DNA of 13,831 nucleotides from a bacterium (Candidatus Torokbacteria) CG_4_10_14_0_2_um_filter_35_8 (GTDB taxonomy: Bacteria > Patescibacteriota > GCA-2792135). Positions within the stretch are counted from its first letter, which is position 1, and every line of letters starts with the position of its first letter. A program made the position numbers and the translations under genes. The notes under the pieces were generated by a model, which searched no databases, was not told where the DNA came from, and worked only from the letters and a program-made list of their open reading frames with translations. Of this stretch, positions 6,006 to 13,655 are shown in pieces. The stretch covers positions 1 through 13,831 of the forward strand of contig PFNU01000021.1 of NCBI GenBank assembly GCA_002792135.1, read 5' to 3'.

Positions 6006-7943
6006 TTACTCAAAAATTTCCCTTATCCTATTTTCAACCTCTTTCGAAATAACGCTCTCTCCTCCCAGCAAATAAATTTTATCAACTGAAGAACAGCTAT
6101 TTAGATAATTCTCCATACTTTGACTTAGATTTTTTCCGGTAATCAAAAGAGACGAGCTATTCTGACCGCTAAGCACACTTGCTACCAAAGCATCAGGAAA
6201 ATCTAGACCAGTTGCCACTACAAGAGAAAGCACTGATTGATTATCAAAGAAATAATTATTTACCATAAGACAAGTATCAAATCTATCACTTCCGGCAATT
6301 CTAATTACAGAGCCATATTCACCTAAAGATGTAAAAACTTCCTTAGAGATTACTCCTTCACCGCCTACTAGATAAAGAGTGGGGTTGGAAGTTTCGGTAA
6401 GAAAGTTCTTTACAGAAGTAGGAAGGCTATCTTTTTGAGTGAAAAGCAAAGGAGCGTTAATATAAGATGCGGCATTCCCGGAGACTAAAGCATCGGGAAA
6501 ATCTTCTCCAGATGCAATCAGTATTTGGCTAATACTTCCTCTATTGTAAATTTCATCGGCGACCGCAATACTAGTCTCATAACGATTTGCTCCAGATAAT
6601 CTTTCCACTTGATAATCTCTCTCTAAAACCTCTTTAACTTGATCAGATATAATTCCTTCCCCACCTAGTAAATAAACTTTGAAAGGACTAAGTCTCTCTA
6701 TTTCTTGTAAAACGCAAGAGGGAACTACCTCCTTCTGGGTAAGTAGAAGCGGGGCGTTGAGATAATTAGCAAGCGTCGTACCAGATAAAGCATCGGCAAA
6801 GGAAGTACCATGTGCCAAAACTACATGGTTAGAACTTGTAAATAATTCTTGACTCACTTTAACACTGGTTCCAAATCGATCGTTCCCATAAATTCTCTCG
6901 ATTTTTTCTTTTGTAGGAACACCTGAATGCTGATCAATATTTTCTGATTCATTACCAGTCTCATCAACAGATCTTAAAGTATAATAATAAGTTTCTCCTT
7001 CGGTAAGAGAAGAATCCTCTTGGGAAGTACCAGCAAGATTAGTAAAAACAAGATTTCCTAAGCTTTCAGAAATTTCAGAACAGTAAATATTAATATGAGA
7101 AAAATCGGAATCTGTAGGATTTTGCCAAGTAATCAAAAGAGACGTACCAGTTTTCAAATCAGTAACTTCAATATTCGATGGTGGAGCTGGCGGTGTAGTA
7201 TCAAGTGCTTTTGTCGGAGTACCAAATGCGGAAGGATATCCTGTAGAAATATTGCCTTTATTATCTTCTGTTTTAATACGGTAATAATAAGTGGTGCCTT
7301 CGGTAAGATCAGAATCTCTGTAAGATTCAGAGCTTGCCGGCAGACCAAAAACTTCGGTGATTTTATAGTCTTCAGAAAGAGTAAACCAAGAATCAGTGCT
7401 ACGATAAATTCTTACTTGAAAAAAATCAGAATCTGAAGGATCTGTCCAAGATAAATCTAGGCTATCTCCTGTTTCAGGATCAGCAACTTGAAAATTAGTA
7501 ACTTCAGCAGGAGATGAGACATCTTTTGCATAACTAGTTCTAGTTTTAATATAATCTGTAAATTCACCTTCGTTATCTGCGGTATCTACTGAGGAAAGTT
7601 TAAAATAATAATCAGTATCTAAGCTAAGACTTCCTATTGTAGCTTGCCCTTTAGTATTTGGAGTCGCAGGGATTTGTGAATACAATCCGTAATTAGTAAG
7701 AGGTGCATTAGAAAAATAGACATTAACATGATCTAAATCAGAATCCGAAGAATTCGTCCAGTAAAGATCTATAGAATAAATAGTACTTCCTCCTTCTCCA
7801 TGAAAACCATGTGGTGCGGAAGGAGGTATCGTATCAAAAATCTTTCTAATACTTAAAGAAGCAAGTTTTAGCGAATTTATTCCTAGGAACGGGAAGATTA
7901 AAAATGCTGACAGAAATAAAAGTTTGGTTTTTTTTAAAAGCAT
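6006..7943 (-). CDS. Secreted 3xFn3-3xCWB2 surface protein, 645 aa
   Basis: N-terminal basic MLLKKTK plus hydrophobic 8-22 is a signal peptide; the cleavage site is unclear, near LKLAS (about 29). Then three fibronectin type III-like domains at about 40-137, 143-243 and 251-344, each with PP/PAEV at the start, the pattern L.WT.P.DSDF..V.IY.S and an LTEGTTYYYRI..ED..GN strand pair. The C-terminal half is three CWB2 repeats at about 348-442, 447-541 and 547-643. PILL-type motifs: PLLL (398), PLLF (498), and SLLI (598), the last degenerate. Such a protein would be held to wall polymer by its C-terminus and display Fn3 modules, which are spacers or sugar/protein-binding units. No enzyme domain is seen. 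ATG at 7943 without Shine-Dalgarno, but a near-consensus promoter upstream. CWB2 lies at the opposite end to that in the neighbouring S-layer-like protein. Confidence 0.92.
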   Translation of the reverse strand: MLLKKTKLLFLSAFLIFPFLGINSLKLASLSIRKIFDTIPPSAPHGFHGEGGSTIYSIDLYWTNSSDSDLDHVNVYFSNAPLTNYGLYSQIPATPNTKGQATIGSLSLDTDYYFKLSSVDTADNEGEFTDYIKTRTSYAKDVSSPAEVTNFQVADPETGDSLDLSWTDPSDSDFFQVRIYRSTDSWFTLSEDYKITEVFGLPASSESYRDSDLTEGTTYYYRIKTEDNKGNISTGYPSAFGTPTKALDTTPPAPPSNIEVTDLKTGTSLLITWQNPTDSDFSHINIYCSEISESLGNLVFTNLAGTSQEDSSLTEGETYYYTLRSVDETGNESENIDQHSGVPTKEKIERIYGNDRFGTSVKVSQELFTSSNHVVLAHGTSFADALSGTTLANYLNAPLLLTQKEVVPSCVLQEIERLSPFKVYLLGGEGIISDQVKEVLERDYQVERLSGANRYETSIAVADEIYNRGSISQILIASGEDFPDALVSGNAASYINAPLLFTQKDSLPTSVKNFLTETSNPTLYLVGGEGVISKEVFTSLGEYGSVIRIAGSDRFDTCLMVNNYFFDNQSVLSLVVATGLDFPDALVASVLSGQNSSSLLITGKNLSQSMENYLNSCSSVDKIYLLGGESVISKEVENRIREIFE

Positions 7944-7976
7944 TTTTTTGGAATAATAGGTTTAATTCTTTATTTT

Positions 7977-8005
7977 ATTATCTATTGTTAGCTCTCGAAT
8001 GTCAA
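7977..8005 (-). promoter_or_regulatory. Near-consensus sigma-70 promoter for the Fn3-CWB2 gene
   Basis: Minus strand TTGACA (8005-8000), exactly 17 bp, GATAAT (7982-7977): 11 of 12 consensus bases with optimal spacing. Start near 7970, leader about 27 nt, no Shine-Dalgarno. Confidence 0.78.
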
Positions 8006-8045
8006 ATTTTAAGCGGGAATCATGAATCATGAATTGGGAATTATA

Positions 8046-8092
8046 GGATCTTGGAATTGATGGCTATATTTGGAATTTTCTGTACGTGCTTT
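8046..8092. repeat. Diverged direct repeat, left copy (flanks the S-layer-like gene)
   Basis: About 47 bp beginning GGATCTTGGAATTGAT and ending CTGTACGTGCTTT. It matches 13781-13826 in the same orientation with about three quarters of bases identical, nearly all differences being transitions. In both places it is preceded by GAATCA/GGAATTA repeat units. The two copies bracket the S-layer-like gene. Confidence 0.6.
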
Positions 8093-8112
8093 GGGCATGA
8101 GACATAAGTGTC

Positions 8113-8146
8113 CCCCTCCTTACCAAGGAGGGGCTAGGGGAGGTTA
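8113..8146. repeat. CCCCTCCTT hairpin repeat
   Basis: Perfect 9-bp palindrome CCCCTCCTT-ACC-AAGGAGGGG (8113-8133) followed by CTAGGGGAGGTTA. From memory, this kind of element is a common dispersed intergenic repeat in many bacteria; no other copy is in the window. It lies just beyond the presumed terminator of the S-layer-like gene. Confidence 0.6.
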
Positions 8147-8154
8147 AAGTAACT

Positions 8155-8189
8155 AAAACAGCCCCCCGTTTTAGCCCGAGAGGCTGTTT
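8155..8189 (-). terminator. Probable terminator of the S-layer-like gene
   Basis: Minus strand AAACAGCC (8189-8182), an 18-nt loop, GGCTGTTT (8163-8156), then TAGTTACTTT. It starts 26 nt past the stop at 8215. The stem is perfect and the tail T-rich though interrupted. The loop contains a G-rich run next to the 3' arm that could extend the stem. Confidence 0.65.
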
Positions 8190-8214
8190 ATCTTATCTAG
8201 AAGTTCTTAGAATC

Positions 8215-11200
8215 TTAGAAGGACATTGTACCAGTCTGGATTGGATTTGGCGAGCTATCTACCCAACCATATGTGTGACCATTGGCAGTTGTAATTGCAC
8301 CATCATACCAGTAGACATCACCATCTGTTATAGCACCTGCATTAGTACAAGAACCAAGGTTGCTATTAATACTCAAGTTCTTAGTTATTGCAGTAATCAA
8401 GGAAGAAGTATCAGCAACTACAGTATAAGTTTTATTGCCACTAGCACCGATAGTAATCTGAGTAGTTGGCAAGAAGGTAACTGAACCAAGAGAGGTAGTA
8501 CCAGAGTACCAAGAAGTAGCAACAGTATTACTGCCAGAATCCTTTAAGTATACTACGCAACCAGTAGCACCAGTAGTATCATAAAGTCCAGTATTAGATG
8601 AGAGGTTTAACTTAATCTTATCTTTGAAGAAGCGAACATCATCAAGGTAGATAACTTTATCAGCAGCAACTCCAGCGGTAACAGTAAGACCAAAAGACTG
8701 GACTGCATTTCTTGTAGTAGTAGCATCGCCGAAGTTAAGCACAACATGTTGCCAGTTATTAGTGGTAGCATAAGCGGGTAGATTATCAGAAGCTTCTGGT
8801 GAAGTAAGATCAACACCATTATCCATATCAAATGTAACTTGACCTGCTGTAAATCCATCATCGTCTGATCTAATCCAGAAACTTACACCTTTATATGTAG
8901 AGAAGTCTGTTGCTGTGACAACATTATAGAAATCAGTGAGTATCTTAGTGGCAGCAGGGTCAGCTAAGAGAGAACCAGCACCTTCAATGTAGTTAGTACC
9001 TTCTGTTTGTACAACAACTGCAGCTGGGGTATTATCATTAGCAACCCAAGTACCAACAGCATCACAAGGATACTGACTTACAGCACGGAATGCAGATTGA
9101 TAAGTAGCACTTGATGAGAGATCAAACTTCATAATGGTGTCATTTGGCTGCCTTGTTCTAGTACCGGAAGGTGATCCAGAGTTTAGTGCTGCACCAAGTT
9201 CAGTTCTGACGACAGTCATATTAGAACCATAAAGAGCTCCTCCACCTGTAGCATAAATTGCAACACCTGATTGAGCACCATCAGCTTTCAAGTTATATTT
9301 TCCAGCATACGAAGCACTCCAGTTACCATTCTGCTGAGCAGCGTCAACACCAAGTTTTGGCTGATCCTTAGAAGTACTACCAGCACCTACAAGATTCAAA
9401 TCACCCTTAATTACCAAAGTAGTATTACCATTCTTTGGAACAGTGATGTTTTGTGTGAAGATAATGTCACCCTCACCTTGTACGAGCGTTCCTACAGTAA
9501 TAGAAGAAAGTGTACCACTACCAACAAGTTGATCAGAAGCATTATAAGCCTTTACTCCACTAGTAGGGAAATCAGTATACAAACCTGCAGCATTTACTAT
9601 AACACGCATTCTTGACACTGTGATATCTTCGTATAATGAAGCAAGGTTTAGAGTTGCGAAGGCAACTTCCGTCTCACCACCTACTACTTGGCTAGCATTA
9701 GGTGTGGTAGCATCAGCTGTAACGGTTAAGGTACCATTATCCTGAATGATCTGCTGGTTTACGGTATTAGTATTCGAACCACCAGTTTCATCAATGGATG
9801 CACCAGTAGTAACGCCAGTGGAAACTAGACAGTCAGCAACAGCAGCAGGAGCAGCATTAGGAACAGTGATTTCAACTACATGAGGTGAGGTAGCTGTAAT
9901 TGGGATAGCTCCCTTTACAGTAATAGGTTTAGTATCACCAGCTGTAACTATAATAGGATCGTCCGATAGATCAAATATTACCTTTCCATTAACAGCAGCA
10001 TCAAAGGCAGCCATTGTGACTCCTTTTTGAGTAGTACTAGTACCATCAAAGACAAAGAGCTTGAGATTTGCTACATCAGCTAAGACAGCATTGTCTACTT
10101 CGTAGATAGTCATACTGGTTACTCTTACATTTTCTGCAGTACCTGCAGTAAGGGTAATAGTAGCAAGTTCAGCATCTGATGCATTCTTTACTACATTGCC
10201 TGCAGAAGGAGTAGAACCAATACCAACCACTAAGGAACCTACACCAACAGTCATTATCGCACCATCAGCATCACCAGCCTCAGTAATCGGCTTGGCTGAT
10301 GAATCACCTGTACTGGTCATATCAGCAGGAGTAGTTTGAGCAAGAAGCCTTGCTCTTACCTTATCAGTGTCAACAAGACTTGATCCTGTTGGAATATCTA
10401 ATTGTACAGTAATTACTTCTGGTGTACCTGCGGCAACAGTAATATTAGGTGCGAAAGGAGCAGAGGTTGTTGGATTAGCAACAACTCCTATTTCTGATCC
10501 ATCATGTAAAAGTCTAACATTGGTAATATCACCAGCGGCTGGATTTACCCAACCTCCACCAATATCTTTCTGAAGACTTACTGTAACAGCAGTTACATTA
10601 ATAGCTTCGCCAGAGCCTGCCAAAAGCTGGAAAGCGGCAACTTCTCGTCCTGTACAACCCTTGACAACATCCTGTGCGGCAGGAGAGCCAGAACTCAAAC
10701 TTACAGTCATAGTGCCCTTTTCTCCAATAGTCATAGCATTAGTACCAGCAGCAGCGGCAGCTGGAGTAATCTTAATACCAGAGGTTATACCATTACAGGT
10801 AACGTCCGTAGCAGCAGCAATAGAAAGCTTAGGCACACTTGGAGTCGTGAAATCTGCACCCATGGAAACAGAAGCAGTAGCTTTTATAAGCTTAAAGCCT
10901 CCTTTAGGTACTGTAATATCCAAACCGGCAAGAGTTACTGTTCCAGAGGAAAGATTAGCAGTAGTTCCAACTGGAGTAGCTCCACCATCAGTAACATCCC
11001 AAAGCTTAATGCTGTTGAGATCAGTGTCAGCTGAAACACCCGTGCGAGTAAGTTTAATTTGTGTAATTTTTACATTTTCTCTAGCACCGGAAGTAAAGCG
11101 GATGACAGCAAAATTTCTATCTTGAGTACCAATAACATAAGTAGTACTAGCAGGAGTTGTACCATCAACAGATGGGGTAAGAGTACCTTTCTGTATAGTC

Positions 11201-13125
11201 TGATTAGTACCATTTATAGGATAAGCTGCGGTACCATCCTGTACTCCTCCACCTGATGATTCACCCGTTGCTACCCAGTCTGTTGCGGCATTGACACCAA
11301 AGTTTAGGCTTCTTCCTGAGCGGTCGTCATCAACAGAAGTAGAAGCAACAAGATCAGCCTTAATAGTAATATTTTTAGACCCACCAGCAAGAACCTTTAA
11401 AGGAGTAGAAAGATTGAAGGTAGCTTTAGTTCCAGAAAGTGATGCGACTGTTGATCCTAACGGAGATGCACCATCATAGATTGCAATATTTGCAACATCA
11501 GTATCAGTTGAGGTACCACTTCTTGTTAAAGTCAAACTCTCAAGATAACAGTTTTCAGAAGTTCCTGACTGAGTAAAAGTAAGAACAGAAATTGTTGCTT
11601 GCTGTGAACCAATTACAGGAGTTGCATCTGCTGGAGTTGAACCATTAGTCCAGGCAAGAGTACCTGCAGTCATGCTAGCAATCGTCTTTTGATAACCATT
11701 AACCGGAAAAGTACCTTTTATGGTATCTGATGCGGAGACATCTGATGTGGAAGCTATACCGAAGCCTACTGTGTTACTAGCATTAGCCCCAGCAGCAATA
11801 GTACATTTGATAGTAATAACCTTAGTATCACCAGCTCCAATACTTACAGATAGACCTGAAAAAGTAGCGCTACTGGAAGAGAGACCTTGAGTAGAACCAA
11901 GCTGAGCTGCGCCTTCAAAAAGTTTTACATTGGAAATTTCTGCATCAGGGGCAACACCAGTCTTAGTTACTTTAATAGAGGTAACAGTCTTTGCGCTATC
12001 AGTTCCAGCAGTGAAGTCAACCATAGTCATTGAAACATTAGTTGCGCCTTTCGCAACAGTACTAATACCAGGGGTATTTGTATTGAGACCTACGTCTATA
12101 CCAGAGGTTGGAGGAGGAGTAGCACCGCCTATTGCTGTATCAATAGCAGTTTCAGTTGAAGAAGAAATTACTCCTGTACCACCAACAAGATAACCAGCAT
12201 TAATACTCTCACCTTGAATATAAGTGTTTACACTTGATGGCAAAGCACCTTTTTGAGTCAAAAGTATTGGTGCACCATATTTGCCAGCAAGAGGACCAGC
12301 AACTAAAGCATCTGCAAAGCCCTCGCCACTTACAACTATAATAGTATCAGGGTTTGAAATAAGTGCGGCTACTGCAGCACTAGTTGCATAACGATCTGAT
12401 CCTGAGACTCTTGTTACAGAGGCATATGTTTCTAGTTGAGTTTTAACTGAATTAGAAACAACACCTGTACCACCAATTACATAGATAGTGCTAAGAGCAC
12501 TTGCATTGTTTAAGTAACTAGCAACAGTTGATGGTACACTATCTTTTTGGACAAGAAGCAAAGCCGCATCAAAGTATTCTGCGACAGCACTAGCTGATAA
12601 AGCGTCTGGATAATCCATTCCAGTTGCTATAAATGCAACACTAGGATTTGTACCAACTGCTTCTTTTGCAGCTTCTACAGAAGTTGCAAAACGATCAGCA
12701 CCAAATACCCTATCAGTGGTTGGACCAAGAGCTCCCACTTGACTTTCTACACTAGTAGAAATAGCACCAGTACCACCTAAGATATAGGCAGTAGAAGGAT
12801 TTAGATCACCAATTTCTGAAGAAGTAGCACTGTGAAGAGAGCTTGATGGAGTTAAAAGTAAAGGTCCTGATTTCTTATGAGCAAGGACACCTCCTCCTAG
12901 ACCATCAGGGAAAACTTCTCCAGTTGCTAGGGCTACATTTGATGCACCACCTGGATACATATGCTCAGATACTTTAACACCTGTCTCGTAACGATTTAAA
13001 CCAGCAAAACGAGTTGTAACATCAGCAGCAGGAGTAGCAGTATCAGCAGAAACTACAAATAATGGTGTGGCCAAGCCTAACACCATTCCTAACGTTACAA
13101 AACTATAGAGGAATTTTTTTATCAT
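8215..13125 (-). CDS. S-layer-like giant surface protein, N-terminal 3xCWB2 plus beta-sandwich repeats, 1636 aa
   Basis: Start ATG at 13125 is chosen because AAAGGGGGTG (13140-13131) lies 5 nt upstream and a signal peptide MIKKFLYSF... follows at once, cleaved near VSA (A27); the frame stays open 18 codons further up. CWB2 repeats at about 38-132, 138-236 and 238-332, then a PPPTSG linker. From 348 on come six related domains of 135-170 aa (about 348-482, 483-644, 645-798, 799-958, 959-1128, 1129-1300), with the pattern ENV.ITQIKLTRTG...DTD..NIKL.DG..PLGST..LSSGT.TF..L...V.AG..K.ITIKADI. A seventh appears split: 1302-1340 and 1502-1582, with a carbohydrate-binding-like jelly roll between them (about 1341-1501: GVSFWIRSDDDG, NNWQHVVLNFGD, VIYLDDVRFF). 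Composition is rich in Ala, Thr, Ser, Gly; few Cys; no LPXTG, SLH or C-terminal TM, so anchoring is by CWB2. PILL-type motifs: PLLL, ALLL (degenerate), PILL. Likely the main lattice protein; the role is inferred. Confidence 0.9.
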   Translation of the reverse strand: MIKKFLYSFVTLGMVLGLATPLFVVSADTATPAADVTTRFAGLNRYETGVKVSEHMYPGGASNVALATGEVFPDGLGGGVLAHKKSGPLLLTPSSSLHSATSSEIGDLNPSTAYILGGTGAISTSVESQVGALGPTTDRVFGADRFATSVEAAKEAVGTNPSVAFIATGMDYPDALSASAVAEYFDAALLLVQKDSVPSTVASYLNNASALSTIYVIGGTGVVSNSVKTQLETYASVTRVSGSDRYATSAAVAALISNPDTIIVVSGEGFADALVAGPLAGKYGAPILLTQKGALPSSVNTYIQGESINAGYLVGGTGVISSSTETAIDTAIGGATPPPTSGIDVGLNTNTPGISTVAKGATNVSMTMVDFTAGTDSAKTVTSIKVTKTGVAPDAEISNVKLFEGAAQLGSTQGLSSSSATFSGLSVSIGAGDTKVITIKCTIAAGANASNTVGFGIASTSDVSASDTIKGTFPVNGYQKTIASMTAGTLAWTNGSTPADATPVIGSQQATISVLTFTQSGTSENCYLESLTLTRSGTSTDTDVANIAIYDGASPLGSTVASLSGTKATFNLSTPLKVLAGGSKNITIKADLVASTSVDDDRSGRSLNFGVNAATDWVATGESSGGGVQDGTAAYPINGTNQTIQKGTLTPSVDGTTPASTTYVIGTQDRNFAVIRFTSGARENVKITQIKLTRTGVSADTDLNSIKLWDVTDGGATPVGTTANLSSGTVTLAGLDITVPKGGFKLIKATASVSMGADFTTPSVPKLSIAAATDVTCNGITSGIKITPAAAAAGTNAMTIGEKGTMTVSLSSGSPAAQDVVKGCTGREVAAFQLLAGSGEAINVTAVTVSLQKDIGGGWVNPAAGDITNVRLLHDGSEIGVVANPTTSAPFAPNITVAAGTPEVITVQLDIPTGSSLVDTDKVRARLLAQTTPADMTSTGDSSAKPITEAGDADGAIMTVGVGSLVVGIGSTPSAGNVVKNASDAELATITLTAGTAENVRVTSMTIYEVDNAVLADVANLKLFVFDGTSTTQKGVTMAAFDAAVNGKVIFDLSDDPIIVTAGDTKPITVKGAIPITATSPHVVEITVPNAAPAAVADCLVSTGVTTGASIDETGGSNTNTVNQQIIQDNGTLTVTADATTPNASQVVGGETEVAFATLNLASLYEDITVSRMRVIVNAAGLYTDFPTSGVKAYNASDQLVGSGTLSSITVGTLVQGEGDIIFTQNITVPKNGNTTLVIKGDLNLVGAGSTSKDQPKLGVDAAQQNGNWSASYAGKYNLKADGAQSGVAIYATGGGALYGSNMTVVRTELGAALNSGSPSGTRTRQPNDTIMKFDLSSSATYQSAFRAVSQYPCDAVGTWVANDNTPAAVVVQTEGTNYIEGAGSLLADPAATKILTDFYNVVTATDFSTYKGVSFWIRSDDDGFTAGQVTFDMDNGVDLTSPEASDNLPAYATTNNWQHVVLNFGDATTTRNAVQSFGLTVTAGVAADKVIYLDDVRFFKDKIKLNLSSNTGLYDTTGATGCVVYLKDSGSNTVATSWYSGTTSLGSVTFLPTTQITIGASGNKTYTVVADTSSLITAITKNLSINSNLGSCTNAGAITDGDVYWYDGAITTANGHTYGWVDSSPNPIQTGTMSF

Positions 13126-13130
13126 TTTTA

Positions 13131-13140
13131 CACCCCCTTT
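13131..13140 (-). promoter_or_regulatory. Strong Shine-Dalgarno of the S-layer-like gene
   Basis: Minus strand AAAGGGGGTG, 5 nt before the ATG at 13125; one mismatch from AAAGGAGGTG. It fixes the start and is the only convincing Shine-Dalgarno before any gene in the window. Confidence 0.85.
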
Positions 13141-13223
13141 CATTTTAAGGATAGAATTAGAAGATAAATTTGTACTCATAAATTTTTTAAGATTTAAAAT
13201 TTAGGTTTATTTCTTGGCTTCTT

Positions 13224-13297
13224 AAGGCTTTGAAACAAATCTAAAGAAACTTCTTCTCTTTTTTTAAAGAGATAAAGAATAGAAGCTTTCAAACCTT
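13224..13297 (-). promoter_or_regulatory. Nested hairpin in the 5' leader of the S-layer-like gene
   Basis: Outer arms AAGG(C)TTTGAAA (13224-13235) and TTTCAAACCTT (13287-13297), 11 bp with one bulge. Inside are CTTCT/AGAAG (13250-13254 / 13281-13285) and TCTCTTT/AAAGAGA with a 4-nt loop (13255-13261 / 13266-13272). The structure lies between the upstream Shine-Dalgarno-like element and the real ribosome site. Proposed role: protects or regulates the mRNA. Not a riboswitch family I recognise. Confidence 0.55.
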
Positions 13298-13306
13298 ATT
13301 TTTCTC

Positions 13307-13318
13307 ACCTCCTTTCAT
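13307..13318 (-). promoter_or_regulatory. STAB-SD-like element: perfect Shine-Dalgarno with no gene
   Basis: Minus strand ATGAAAGGAGGTGAG (13318-13304) contains GAAAGGAGG (13316-13308), the core of the STAB-SD element that stabilises cry3A mRNA in Bacillus thuringiensis by binding 30S subunits near the 5' end. The reading frame from this ATG closes after nine codons, and the frame from the GTG closes after 14. It lies about 10 nt after the predicted transcript start and about 180 nt before the real start codon. A decayed gene start or leader peptide is the alternative. Confidence 0.55.
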
Positions 13319-13332
13319 AGGCTTAAAATATT

Positions 13333-13359
13333 AGTATAGAGACTAAAACAAATATTCAA
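13333..13359 (-). promoter_or_regulatory. Promoter candidate for the S-layer-like gene
   Basis: Minus strand TTGAAT (13359-13354), 15 bp, TATACT (13338-13333), start near 13326, giving a leader of about 200 nt. Spacing is short, so the -10 is better supported than the -35. The region around it (13320-13380) is very AT-rich. Confidence 0.42.
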
Positions 13360-13530
13360 AAAAATTATTAAACATTAACCTTATTTGTAGAAAACAGACA
13401 AGAATCACGAATTACGGGTAAGGTTTATCGAAAACAAGCAGTGCTCCCCGAGACTTTCTTAACTAGATAAAGGAGAGATTAAAATCTTTTTCTATTCTAC
13501 CATAACTATAAGAAGCGTCAAAAGCACAGT

Positions 13531-13539
13531 TTATCCACA
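13531..13539 (+). other. DnaA-box-like nonamer
   Basis: TTATCCACA, identical to the strongest consensus DnaA box, seven bp left of the first heptamer array. It is a single copy and no replication gene is near, so it may be chance or a regulatory DnaA site rather than an origin. Confidence 0.35.
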
Positions 13540-13545
13540 ATGGAA

Positions 13546-13573
13546 GTGCAAAGCGAAAAGTACAAAGCGTAAA
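13546..13573. repeat. Degenerate heptamer array 1
   Basis: Four consecutive 7-mers in strict register: GTGCAAA, GCGAAAA, GTACAAA, GCGTAAA. Same unit as array 2 (GTGTAAA), 82 bp away. Confidence 0.7.
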
Positions 13574-13655
13574 GTAATATAAAATCAAAGGTTTTTTAAT
13601 AACGATCCTTTGTCTATAGTTATAAACGAACTAAAAATAAATCTGTTACAAGGAA

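Noticed and set aside
10661..11125. Plus-strand frame of 154 codons antisense to the S-layer-like gene, with similar ones at 7095-7436, 9271-9615 and 11930-12193
   Set aside because: They are opposite strongly supported coding sequence with repetitive Ala/Thr/Val codons, which keeps the other strand free of stops. No signal, domain or ribosome site.
2528..13125. SLH-domain or LPXTG anchoring of the surface proteins
   Set aside because: No SLH motif, no sorting signal and no C-terminal membrane segment; the repeats are clearly CWB2.
13126..13179. Longer N-terminus of the S-layer-like protein from the codon at 13179
   Set aside because: It would translate through the Shine-Dalgarno and bury the signal peptide; the ATG at 13125 has a strong site at proper spacing.
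13474..13496. Plus-strand terminator-like AGATT-AA-AATCTTTTT
   Set aside because: The stem is only 5 bp of A/T-rich pairs and no plus-strand gene precedes it.
13586..13612. CAAAGG/CCTTTG hairpin as a terminator for a gene beyond the right edge
   Set aside because: Six base pairs with a 15-nt loop and a broken T tail; no gene end can be seen to pair with it.
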